A stretch of 64,000 bases of DNA from Chara braunii (Eukaryota > Streptophyta > Charophyceae > Charales > Characeae). The notes below the pieces were generated by a model, which saw nothing but the letters and a program-made list of their open reading frames with translations, ran no database searches and was not told where the DNA came from. The stretch spans positions 1,499,309 through 1,563,308 of the forward strand of contig BFEA01000126.1 in the NCBI GenBank assembly GCA_003427395.1, written 5' to 3'. Below, one piece after another: positions 24,087 through 34,450 of the stretch; within the stretch, counting starts at the first letter, position 1, and each line of letters opens with the position of its first letter. The position numbers and the translations under genes are program-made.

Positions 24087-25061
24087 TCAAGGCAAGGAGG
24101 ATGTTCGGCCTCGCAGCAACTCGGGAAACTGAGTTGTGCGGGAGGTGAGGCGACTCCACCTCTCACTCCGCGAGATTCGGCCGCCTTGCTAGCGGCCTCC
24201 TTCATATCTGGGGAAGATGCGAATGTCATGAGTCCTCGGTTCACTTACGAGGATTACGTTGTCCACTTCGTCCCACTGTTGGGCCAACCACTCCACGTGC
24301 AACAATCCACCGCATGCAAGGTTTCACCACCATCGGCAACCGATTCGGCATCTTCGCCGCCATCTACCGCCGGGGATTCGACGTCATGGTCAAGACTTGA
24401 AGAGCTCGACCAGTTGAGGTTCGCGGACTTCCAATGGATGCCCCTTCCCCCGTCCGGTCAATTGTCGAAACCGCATTGCAACGTGCTCATGGCACAATTG
24501 CGGGATTACTTGCACACTGCAGTACCAGCTCCGTTGATGGACGTCGGAGTAGAGGTTGTTGACCTTCACGACTACATTGCGAAGATAGACCGCGAGCTCA
24601 AGACACAACGGTAGGACGACATCGACGCGCCCTTGTTGTACATACGCATTCAAATCGGAGAGGCGACCTGCAACACTTTGATCTATTGCGGAGCTACTCG
24701 CAACTACACGAGCTAAAACTTTATAACGCGCGCTGGCCTTCGGCCACGCGTTCGGAGGAAGTTGCAGCCCACGCAAGTCACGTTGGCCGATGGTCACACG
24801 CACAAGTCAATCGACCGGTGCATTGATGTCGTCCCCGTGTACTTTGCCCCGCATGCAAGCAAGGTCGTGTCCTTCGACATTTTGGACACGAAGTTCAACA
24901 TGATTTTGGGCATGTCATGGTTGCGAAGCGAGGATCACCCGGTGAACTTCTACCGCCGCACCGTTCACGTTTGTGATCGGAACGGAGTACGAGTCTCATG
25001 CACAGTGCCTCCTCCTCACCCTTCGATCAGTTGCCATGTGGTGTCCGCCGCAAGCATTTGA
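24087..25061 (+). pseudogene. Chromovirus linker and aspartic protease, catalytic Asp replaced
   Basis: The frame continues that of the Gag 3' part. After a linker and a stop at 24612, a retropepsin active-site region reads TLIYCGATRN. In this family the motif has Asp where Tyr (TAT, 24684-24686) stands here, so the proposed catalytic residue is lost. A further stop follows at about 24714. The C-terminal half, with DTKFNMILGMSWL and a Trp-Leu-rich beta segment typical of Ty3 proteases, lies at 24762-25061. The enzyme would have cut the polyprotein into its parts. It is unlikely to be active in this copy. Confidence 0.8.
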
Positions 25062-25111
25062 GCTTTCATCACCAGAGATGACATCGAGGAGATGGGTGTG
25101 TTTTCTCCACG

Positions 25112-26044
25112 CCCTCCCTCCCCATGACATCTCATCGACGGACGCATCGACGGATCCACGCATCACCAAGCTTCTCGATGCCTACGGCGGTGTGTTCGAA
25201 GCCCCACACAGAGTAGTACCGGATCGGCCCATTCGCCAGGAGATCATCCTCGAGGCCGGGGCCGTACCTCAGCGTGGTTGCATCTACCGCGTGAGCGAGG
25301 AAGAGTTAAGTGTGCTACGGGCACAACTCGACGACCTTCTCGAGAAAGGCTGGATTCGGCCTAGCTCCTCACCATACGGCACTCCCATTCTCTTCGCCTG
25401 GAAGACAAACAAGGATTTGCGGTTGTGCATTTATTATCACAAGCTCAACGCGCAAACCGACAAGAACGTCGGCCCTCTCCCACGCATCGACGACCTCCTC
25501 GAACGGTTGGGCGGTGCCAAGTTCTTCTCCAAGCTTGACCTCAACAGGATATCACCAACTCGAGATCCGGCAGGAGGAACACTACAAGTCCGTGTTTAAG
25601 ACGTGATATGGGCATTTCGAATGGCTGGTTATGTCTTTTGGCCTTACGAATGCCCCGGCCACATTCCAAGCGGCTATGACAACGGAGTTCCGACACATGC
25701 TGGATAGATTCGTACTCATCTACTTCAACGACATCTTGGTGTACAGCCCGAGTTTGGACGAGCATATGGAGCACATGCGCACCGTTTTGGAGCGGCTACG
25801 ACAAGCCAAGTACAAAGCCAACCGCGACAAATGCGAATTCGTGCAGCAAGAGCTGGAGTATTTGGGACATTATGTGACGCCGCAAGGCATCCGACCACTT
25901 GCGAACAAGATCGAGGTCATCCGCGTATGGCCCGAGCCCACCAACACCACGGACATTCGCTCATTCATGGGGTTGGAGGGCTACTATCAACACTTCATGG
26001 CCGGGTACTCAAGGATTGTCGCACCTATGACGAGATTACAATAG
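25112..26044 (+). pseudogene. Chromovirus reverse transcriptase, frameshifted, catalytic motif altered
   Basis: The fingers and early palm lie at 25112-25545 (LEKGWIRPSSSPYG, KFFSKLDLN), followed by a frameshift near 25545-25560. The rest continues to 26044 (FGLTNAPATFQAAM, connection region KYKANRDKCEF). The polymerase box normally has two adjacent Asp; here it reads YFND, with Asn (AAC, 25727-25729) in place of the first. A second conserved Asp upstream reads Tyr (CIYYH, 25432-25434). Stops occur at 25604 (TGA) and 26042 (TAG). The family copies element RNA into DNA; this copy could not. Confidence 0.9.
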
Positions 26045-26050
26045 ACAAAG

Positions 26051-26530
26051 GTGTCATTCGTATTCGATGACGACGCACGACAGTCATTCCAAGCACTCAA
26101 GACGGCCATGCTCGTGGCACCCGTCCTTAGCATCAACGACCCCACCCTGCCAACGAGAAAGGCAACTGACACTTCTGACTATGGCATTGGGGCAATCTTG
26201 GAACAACACGACGGCGACGACTGGCAACCCGTGAAGTATTTCAGCCACAAAGTGTCTCCCATCAATTCACTTGATGATGCAAGGAAGAAGGAGTTGCTCA
26301 TGTTTGTGATGGCTCTCAAGCGATGGCGACACTTCCTCCTTGGGCGTCGTAGGTTCACATGGGTTACGGATAACAACCCGTTAACCTACTACAAGATGCA
26401 GGATACGGTGAGCAGCACGATCGGANGATGGATGTACTTCATCGACAAATTTGACTTCACACCAAAACATCTCGCCAGCCTCTCCACTCACGCAGCAGAT
26501 GCACTCTCGCGAGGACCCGATCTTTGCGCT
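26051..26530 (+). pseudogene. Chromovirus RNase H domain
   Basis: Same frame as the second half of the reverse transcriptase, separated by the TAG at 26042. Motifs in order: ATDTSDYGIGAILEQ with its Asp (about 26165), KKELLMFVMALKRWRHFL with a conserved Glu, FTWVTDNNPL with Asp, and ADALSR at the end. The acidic residues appear intact, unlike those of protease and reverse transcriptase. One ambiguous base (26426) makes one codon unreadable; with NGA it could be Arg or stop. Confidence 0.88.
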
Positions 26531-27619
26531 ATGACACATCATGCCTTCGCATTCGACGAGGAACTCCAGCGACACTTCATCCGTGGCTATGAGTCCGATC
26601 CGGATTTCGCCACGTTGTATGCGCAGCTATCTTCGGATCNCCCGCCGGCCAGCCACTATCGCATCGTCGACGGGTACTTGCTCCTCCACTCACGAGGCAG
26701 GGACTTATTGTGCGTCCCACGAGACCGTCGTCTTCGGACTCGCCTTCTCGGCGAGTACCATGACTCGCGACTCGCCGACCATTTCGGAGTCAATCGCGTT
26801 ATTGCACGACTTCGACAACGATTCTGATGGCCCAACCTCATTACCGATGTCACTCGGTATTGCGACTCTTGCGAAGTTTGCCGACGAAGCAAGCCCCGCA
26901 ACCGCAATCCCTACGGCGAGTTGCACTCGGTGCCTATCCCACTGGAACCCGGCCTCTCCATTGCCATGGACGTCACCGGTTCGTTTCCCCGCGACCGCCT
27001 CAGGCACGACGACATCCTCACGGTCATTGACCGTTTGCGTAAGTATGCGCGGTTTCTCCCTTGCAAGTACTACGCTATAGCTCCCGAACTTGTGCGCCTC
27101 TTGCACACCGGCTGGATTTGCAGCCACGGCGTACCGGAAGACATCGTCAGCGACCGCGACACTCGCTTCATGTCGGTATTTTGGACTTCTCTCATGCAGG
27201 AGTCCGCCACGAAGATGAAACCAAGTTCGGCTCGGCATCCACAAACAGACGGGCAAACGGAGTGGGCACATCAAACCGCTCAAATGATGCTTCGTACGCT
27301 CATCCATCCAGATCAGAAGGATTGCGTTGACCGCCTCCCCGACATCGAGTTCGCCTACAACACTTCGTTGCATCCGGCGATCGACGTGACTCCATTCGAG
27401 TTGCACCACGGTGGCCGGAAAGGTCGTATCTTCGCTGATCTCCTCCTCCCACGAACAGCCAACATAAACGTTGCTTGCTCCCCCGCTTCCGTCCAGAAGG
27501 ACAAGGAACTGTTGGCTCAAGCCCGCGCGAAAATGCAAAAGGCTCAAGTTCGCATGCAGCAGCAAGCCAACAGGCGTTGCGTGCCATGTCCCATCCTCGC
27601 TGGTGATCTAGTTCATTAA
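26531..27619 (+). pseudogene. Chromovirus integrase (zinc finger plus DDE core), truncated by an insertion
   Basis: The HHCC zinc finger runs from YHDSRLADHFG to YCDSCEVC and is split by TGA at 26825-26827. The catalytic core has Asp in MDVTGSF (about 26955), Asp in VSDRDTRF (about 27150) and Glu in QTDGQTE, with exactly 35 residues between the last two: a complete D,D-35-E triad. The frame ends at 27617 just after the conserved GDLV segment, where foreign antisense sequence begins. One ambiguous base lies at 26640. Integrase would have inserted the DNA copy into chromosomes. Confidence 0.88.
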
Positions 27620-27803
27620 GGTATATATTTGATAGTAGGGGACTAAGGCCGAAGGGCCGCCGCCTGGCGGTGCCTATGGTCGCGTCTTCAATCTCTATGT
27701 GTGGCATATGAAAAAAAGCTTGTAGTCCAGAGCGGATTAGTTTGAGAATCCGTTTATCTCGGATTGTTCGCCGGATGATCTTATACAGAGTTCCATGATT
27801 TAC
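27606..27803 (-). pseudogene. Fragment of a group II intron-type reverse transcriptase, antisense inside the chromovirus
   Basis: Read on the minus strand, about 66 codons give DKRILKLIRSGLQA and then FGLSPLLSNIYLNELD. These resemble the palm region of bacterial and organellar group II intron maturases (LtrA family), where a Gly-Thr-Pro-Gln-Gly-Gly box precedes the Ser-Pro-Leu-Leu segment. Here that box is GTARRR, so it is altered, and the catalytic Tyr-Ala-Asp-Asp region is absent. The edges coincide with the loss of integrase similarity (about 27605-27617) and its return near 27829 in a different frame. It looks like inserted foreign DNA, possibly organellar or bacterial in origin. The assignment is from motif memory, not a search. 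Confidence 0.65.
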
Positions 27804-27828
27804 GGCTCCAGGGCCTTGGGTCTCCGCG

Positions 27829-28314
27829 GAAGAGTTTGCACTCGAGCAGGATGTTTCACACAAACTACTCCCCAAGTGGTTTGGGCCATGGCCTGTAACA
27901 GCAGCCGCGGGTGATGAGCCCAAAGGCCCTTCATTTGTGATCAACATCCCCTAGCATCTGACAGTCCATCCAGTCTTTCACGCCTCGAAGCTGGCAGCAT
28001 TTACACCAGCTAAGAGCGACGACTTCCCGGGCCGAAGATCGCAAGATCCTCCATCGATGGATGGTCATCATGAAGTTGACCGCGTCATCATGGATAGCAA
28101 GTACGGCAGCAAGCCTCGACAGTACAAAGTTACCTTCAAAGCATGCGATCCCGACGACACTCTATGGATTTCATGAGCAGATTTGAAAGCATCCGCACCG
28201 CTGATCTACGCTCACTACGAACGACAAAGGTTAGCTAAGGAAGCTTCACGATCCGCCCCTCCTACCCGGACTTTGGTCCCTCCCTCAGACAGACAGTTTC
28301 GCCCTCGCAGGTAA
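27829..28314 (+). pseudogene. Chromovirus integrase C-terminus and chromodomain
   Basis: After the inserted fragment the polyprotein resumes in another frame: KLLPKWFGPWPV (integrase C-terminal fold), then HLTVHPVFHASKL. Next comes a chromodomain-like unit containing VDRVIM, SKPRQYKVTF, DDTLWIS and ADLKASAPLIYAHYE. A chromodomain targets integration to marked chromatin and is the signature of chromoviruses. Stops at 27952 (TAG) and 28174 (TGA) interrupt it; the frame ends with TAA at 28312, just before the polypurine tract. Confidence 0.85.
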
Positions 28315-28326
28315 GCTCGGTCTTTC

Positions 28327-28339
28327 AAGGAGGGGGAGG
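28327..28339 (+). promoter_or_regulatory. Polypurine tract
   Basis: AAGGAGGGGGAGG lies immediately before the right LTR (TGTGGCATAC). It is the usual primer for plus-strand DNA synthesis in LTR retrotransposons. Confidence 0.85.
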
Positions 28340-29056
28340 TGTGGCATACTTCGCAGCCACACGGGCCTGCAAGGCCCAACCAGCGTTCTCAGCCTAAAAG
28401 CCTGAAAACAAGGGCCTACAGGCCCTATGTCGTTTTCAGCCTAAAAGCCTGAAAACAAGGGCCTACAGGCCCTGTGTCGTTTCAGCCTAAAACAGGGCCC
28501 TCCAAGCCCTGAGTCTTCTCAGCCTGAAACGGAGGGCCATTTTCAGGCCCTCATAAGATCGACTCGCCCTGAAACTTAGGCACCAGACCAGGGTTTTAGC
28601 ACAGGTCATTTTTGGCCTGTTTTCAAGACAACCCTTGTTTGAACTTCAACCCAGGGTCTGGCACGTTTCGGCATTGGCAAGAGCAGCCTCCTGGACGGGC
28701 CAGCACTATATAAGACTGGCCCGCCCTACAGGTTGCAGGCAGTCAGGAGGCAGTCACGAGGTAGTTCATAGGAGCTTCCCATGCACTTCACGTGCAGGAG
28801 GCAGAAGGCAGTCTTTAGGATTCGGCAGCTGCACTCTGGAGGGGCGTTGTCGTGGTAGAAGTAGCGTTAGCAGTAGTCTTCAGCACTGGGCGCTATTAGG
28901 AGCTAGAGTAGCATTGGAAAGAGAGAGATGGTTGGTGGAGGCCAGGGAGACTTACCTGTGGCGCCATAGCTCCAACTTCATCTTCGATGTACCTGCAACA
29001 AGGCGCCACCTTCACAAGTTAGTACCAGACTCTGAGAGAGAGAGAGAGAGAGAGAG
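28340..29056 (+). repeat. Right LTR (minimum extent)
   Basis: Matches the left LTR up to its GA run (29034-29056). It contains two full units plus a partial one of the CAGCCTAAAAGCC repeat (28390-28497) and a TATATAAG box at 28707-28714. The LTR may extend to about 29160; the N gap prevents comparison. Confidence 0.88.
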
Positions 29057-29160
29057 TTCTTCTTCCTCTTCTAAGTCCAACATCTCCTCCTCACCCTCTC
29101 GCTACCTGACTTCTCAGTATCTGCAGACTATGAGAGAGAGAGAGAGAGATTGGTGACTTT

Positions 29161-32039
29161 GGGACTTGACGACATTTGGATCCAGACTCGACATTGGGAT
29201 TCATACATTTGACGAGGGATTATTTGGGACCTGTACCGAAGACTTGGTGTTGACGACATTCCCATCTTCCCCCCTTCTTCGTCTACCCCCCCCCCCCCTC
29301 TTCGTCTATGTATGGTTGGGGACTGGCGCATTCTTCCTGTGTGAGCACCAGGCCCCTTCACACCATGGAATGATGATGTATACGCAGCGTGTCAGTGACC
29401 GGGAGCACAAGGGCGGGCGCTAACCTGGAAAGACGAAACTAGGTGATGTTCTATCCGAATACAAGAGTTTTTACTTGTCAAAATTCAAAAAGTTATGCTT
29501 TCTATTCGAATACAACACTTCCACATTCTATCCAAGTGACTTGCTATTCCAGAAAAGTGGACCAACTTACAGGGCCGTGCGCCATTTTATTCTTTTTTCC
29601 CCAAGAATGTGGCCAATACCGGTGCTGCACCGGCAAGGACTGCCCGCCCCCGTAGAGCCCCCTGCCTTCAAATTTTGACACCCTTCCGAGTCCAAATACC
29701 ACTCCGCCCGTACGAACGACCGGTCTAATGAAAGAGGACGAAAATGACTCGGGAGTATACATGCAACCCCTTGGCCTGCAAACTCCAGACAGAATAGAGG
29801 GAAATCATGATGAAGTTGACCTTCCTTCTAATGCTTATGTCAGTGGGGATGCATGTGGGACAAGGAGGGGGGTTACACAGGGAGAGGGAAAAGGGACGGG
29901 TGGGGGGTGCCTCGTTCAAAGCAAGATAGAACCAGGAAAGCAGATTTAGCAGCTGACAGCACAATAACAATCATAGAGGACTGTTCCATTGGAGTTTTCA
30001 ACGACTCGTCACGACGTGAAACACTGCGGTCCGCCGTCCCCTCGCAGAGGATACTGTAAGTAACGCAATAAACAAATGTCGTCTGCCTGGCGAGCGGTAG
30101 GCATAGAGGTAAAAGAGGACAGTCTGAAGGTATGGGCTTCCATAAACACAGGAAGCCCGGGTAGAGACCCAAAGCGTTTCAATTTTTGGACAGCACAAAA
30201 GAGTTGCTGTTGATGAACATTTCATATGTTCAAATATTGAGTGGTGCCCTTAGTTTTGAAGTAGGTCATGTGTTGCCAGCAGCTGAGTACTTAAACCAGC
30301 AGCATTACGGAGCCTCTTTTTCCCAAGGCAGATTGCTGCCACGCACTGAGTTCGGTCAGACTGTCACAAGCACAACTTGTACTTTTCTTGGCAGCGCCAG
30401 GTCACGCCCCCCCGGAAGCTGCGGCGCACGTCAGGCCGTAGTGGAACGATTTGCCCTCGAAGCAGACTGGCAGAGCCTAATGAACGCATCATCGGTCCCA
30501 ATTGCCCAACAATAGAAATATGTCAGATCCTCTCGACCAACAAATCACACTACACTTTGCTGACTGTCACATCCTCCACATATCACCGACTTCCACTGTT
30601 CCAGAACAACGCTGAAGCCACAACTGGCCTCCGGTTGTTTTCAAACACCCAGTAAAAAAATACAGTAGAAACATTTCTACTCGGATGAATTCGCACGCAG
30701 CCGCCGTGTCTTGTTCGTTCATCATTGTCGAGGTTGAGGCTTGTTAACCACCACGACTTTCCAAGGTGCCCCGTCGGTTTAATCAGCAAGCACCTAACCA
30801 TTCAAATAGTTAGTCCATGGCAAAGGTAGGCAGTACCAGCTCTTTCCTAGCAGCCACATCCTCACAGCACTAGGCCAGGCCATTTGACCGCACAAAAAAA
30901 CACTGTTCAAACACCACACATCAACCAGTAGGCGTTTTCATCACCTGCCATGCAACTCCACCTGCCACAACTGACACCGACATGGGAACGCCAATCAATC
31001 CATCCACCAGCCCATGCATGACTGTACCAGAATATAGTAGCGCACTCACCACGGCAAGCGCATCGAGTCAGGATGTGCGAAACTATACAGAAGCACTGCA
31101 ATGGACCTGGTGTCCATAGCATATTGCAAATCCTGTTGTGCGGACACGAGTACTGCTCTTCAGGTGCACAAGGCCCGCCCTAACCCACGCATAATTATTG
31201 ATCGTCAGGTGCATGACAGCGCATAAGTGGACACTCTTTGAAAAATCAAACTGACAAGATATCTGCACGATATTGCTGAAACCTTGGAAGATCAGTCCGC
31301 CGAAACTTCTACATGGCACCACATATGACAATAGATTACCTGTTGCAATCTTGTCCCCAAACACCAAAATTGGGAAAAACAACGGAAGGCGCAACACAAA
31401 CGAGATGAATCCTGGAAAACCAAAAAGAGAGATGTAGACCCGGCCAGAATCTGTGTGTGTGTGTGTGTGTGTGTGTGTTGTTTTAAAAGACCCCAGATTC
31501 TCTCACCTTCCCTTCACAAAATTATCACAAGCCATCGATAACGAAAAGGTTAGATAGGCAATATAATAGAAAATGCAAGGTTGGCCACGCATGTGTGGTT
31601 CAGCGCCAACTGCCCACACAACCGTCTGCCACCAAAGCGGCTCACTTGTCACATATACATATGTATACATATATATCATCAAACAGAGCTGCCCATTAAA
31701 CCGTTTTCGTTTTTTTTTAATACACTATGTTCTTCTCTCAAATTCTTTTTGGCCTTTCACTACCTTCCTAACACAACTCCTAAGACTATATAGAGGGGAC
31801 CCCTGCAAGCATAGGGCCTCGCAAACGTGGTCATTCATGTTGCCCCCCTCCCCAACAGCGGTAGTCAGAGATGGGGTGGGGCCGCCGGTGGGGGTCTAGC
31901 TAATGCAAAGACCGAGCATTTTGCCAGTAGCTGCGCCTCCCTTTCTATTTCAAAGTCCATAAGGGGATGGAGGGCAGAAGGCAACTTACCTAAGACAGAA
32001 GACTACTCCAGCAACAAAGCACCGACCTGTGTGTTATAG
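29161..32039. other. Anonymous noncoding stretch
   Basis: Contains a C run near 29286-29300 and a TG microsatellite at 31452-31479. No reading frame resembles a known family and no RNA gene was seen. Confidence 0.4.
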
Positions 32040-32340
32040 GTTTTCCCCACAACAGCCGCAATACATTCAGAATCAGAGCAATCTTCGCCCTATTGCAGAC
32101 AACGAAAACATTTGAGATGAGACAGTCAAACATATTAACGCAATTTTATAATCAGACAGTTTATTGGTTGTCCTTGGGGTACCCCTTCCATTTGTTCTCG
32201 CAGCTCCCCTTTTACTGTGCCTCTTGCGTACAAGGCTGCCCACATTGATTGTGGTTGAGCGACCAGTGCCCACATCCCTGTGTGCCTTCACAGCCCACTT
32301 GCATGTTATTTCAGGAGGCAGAGTAAACGGGAAGGTATGC
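32040..32340 (+). repeat. Dispersed repeat family D, copy 2
   Basis: Shares with 20030-20550 and 34065-34450 the blocks around TTTACTGTGCCTCTTGCGTA, GTGCCCACATCC and GGCAGAGTAAA. It is diverged and has no TG microsatellite next to it. Confidence 0.55.
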
Positions 32341-32344
32341 TCCA

Positions 32345-32720
32345 GTGCATTTCTCTTCAGGCCTCCATGCTCTTGTTCATTTCACTTCAGATCTTCAGCT
32401 GTGTCCGTCCTTCATCTTCATACTTCCGTTCATTTCGTTTCTGATATTCATATCGTCTGTTCTATGTGCATTTCTCTTCAGGCCTTCATACTCTTGTTCA
32501 TTTCACTTCAGATCTTCAGCTGTGTCCGTCCTTCATCTTCATACTTCCGTTCATTTCGTTTCTGATATTCATATCGTCTGTTCTATGTGCATTTCTCTTC
32601 AGGCCTTCGTACTCTTGTTCATTTCACTTCAGATCTTCAGCTTATACTTAGTCTTTGTGTCCGTCCATCTTCATACTTCCGTTCATTTCTTTTTCTGATA
32701 TTCATATCATCTGTTCTCTT
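32345..32720. repeat. Three-copy 121-bp tandem repeat
   Basis: Units start at about 32345, 32466 and 32587 with nearly identical TGCATTTCTCTTCAGGCC beginnings. The third has a short insertion and a degraded end. The period is not a multiple of three, so the overlapping frames are not a protein repeat. Family D copy 3 has a similar CAGATCTTCAGCTTA segment after its end. Confidence 0.9.
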
Positions 32721-34064
32721 AACGAGTCTCATTTGTATGCATTTGTTAGTAGCACAAAGGGAGCGTAGGGTAACATGTTGGGTCGAGGAGCAGTTAATGC
32801 CTATGGCAAGTGGTCACCCCTACAGCCCTACAGACCAGACGGGACCAGTTAGGGTGTGGACTACGGAAGCACCGCATCCAATTCTCGCAGTCACAGTTGC
32901 TGCATCGAATGGCGCAGCAGAGACAGATGTGACAGCCCACATGGCTCCTACATGCTAGGAACACAGGCACATCGACCGCAATTACAGAGGCATTGCCATT
33001 CCAGCCCGTGTCTACAAATTGGACATGACATATCAGGGTGCCGAACACGAGTACAGTACTGACTGTCGCCGTACGTATGGAAGCAAAAAGTCACATGGAC
33101 TATCCCTTCATCATCCTGCAGCACAAGGCATGCACAGTGGAATCACCGGCGGGTCATCACAATGCGGCATGGAGCATCTTTCTTGGGCTTCCTCAGTATT
33201 TATTCCTTCTCTATGGGCAGACGACGACAGGGAGGATCGGTCCAAAGCAAGGGCGTTCAGCTGCTGCAGGATTTGGGCAAGTTTGAATCGCCAGCGGGTC
33301 ATCACAAAGCGGCATGGAGCATCTGTCTTGGGCTTCCTCAGTATTTATTCCTTCTCTATGGGCAGACGACGACAAGGAGGATCAGTCCAAAGCAAGGGTG
33401 TTCAGTTGCTGCAGGATTTGGTCCGCAACAACTTGCCCTGGTGCTGATAAACTATGAGCACATTGCTCCGCCGGTGGTTCAAATAGAAGTCTATTTTCCT
33501 CCTCGGACTGCTGTGTCTATCGTTCGTCTGGCAAGAAAGAGGGAGATCCGTCAGTAGGTGTATGACCAACACCGCATGTGGGACATGCTACGAGAGGACG
33601 TGGAGGGTGATGGCACTGGGGATAGTCCACAGAGTAAAGGCATACTTTCTATGACAGCTTCCTGGAATCATTGACGACACATGGCATGTTGCTAACATGG
33701 CTGACTGTGCACAGTTATTTAAGCATGGCAGGTCAAGGACACAACCGCACGCTGGGCACGGGACAAGGGATCGCAGTTTTCGTGTGAGAGACCATCCCTT
33801 CATAGGGTTCGGAGCAGAGGCTATGCTGTGTACATGCCAACCGCACCGCACCTGTGCGACGACACAACGGGAGGGCACATCCACAATCGTCTGGAGAGCT
33901 CCTTTCACTGTTTGTGGTAGAATCAGCCGGATTGCTCTCCGGCGGGTGCAGTGCTCGCAAATGCTCATTGACATACTTTTCCGTGTGCGTGTGTGTGTGT
34001 GTGAGATTGATGTCCTTCCCAATCATGTATATATCGTCATGTTTGCTACGCACAACTGTGTTCT
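32721..34064. other. Anonymous stretch with a two-copy 145-bp repeat
   Basis: The block starting GGGTCATCACAA at 33151 recurs at 33296 (period 145), running to about 33425. A (GT)n run is at 33984-34001. No protein family was recognised. Confidence 0.6.
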
Positions 34065-34450
34065 GGATTTTCTCCACAACAGCTGAGTAGATCCAAAATC
34101 GAAGCATCTTTAGACTATTTCAAACTATGAAAAGTTAAGACGAACCAACAACGAAACAGTCCTACATTTACATAGCAAGGAACACAGCAAAACAGAAGCA
34201 TCTAAATACCTTTCTCAACTACGTTCACGTTCGTTTTTTCGGGTATCCATTTCATTTGCCCTCGTCCTTGCAACTGCCCTTTTTCTGTGCCTCTCATGTA
34301 CAAGGCTCACCACAATGATTATGGTTGAGTGCAAGCTGCCCACATCCATGTCCCATAACGGCCCACTTGCGCACTATGAAAGGAGGCAAAGGTATAGTCC
34401 TGTTCATTTTTCCCTCAGATCTTCAGCTTATTTTGTCTGTTCTCTTAATG
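34065..34450 (+). repeat. Dispersed repeat family D, copy 3
   Basis: GAGTAGATCCAAAATCGAAG is shared exactly with copy 1, followed by CTGTGCCTCTCATGTACAAGG and the CTGCCCACATCC block. A GT microsatellite precedes it, as in copy 1. Confidence 0.65.

Larger units (their letters stand above)
20598..29160 (+). mobile_element. Decayed Ty3/gypsy chromovirus-type LTR retrotransposon
   Basis: The order is LTR, gag, aspartic protease, reverse transcriptase, RNase H, integrase, chromodomain, polypurine tract, LTR. That order and the chromodomain define the chromovirus branch of Ty3/gypsy. Coding parts lie in all three plus frames with many stops, so the copy cannot encode its own proteins. Left LTR starts at TGGCATACT; the right copy starts TGTGGCATACT at 28340. 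The primer-binding site falls in or after the N gap and cannot be seen. The exact 3' end is uncertain; GA runs occur on both sides. Confidence 0.9.

Noticed and set aside
31083-31397. 104-codon minus-strand frame as a possible exon
   Set aside because: No recognisable domain, no clear splice context and no neighbouring exons were found.
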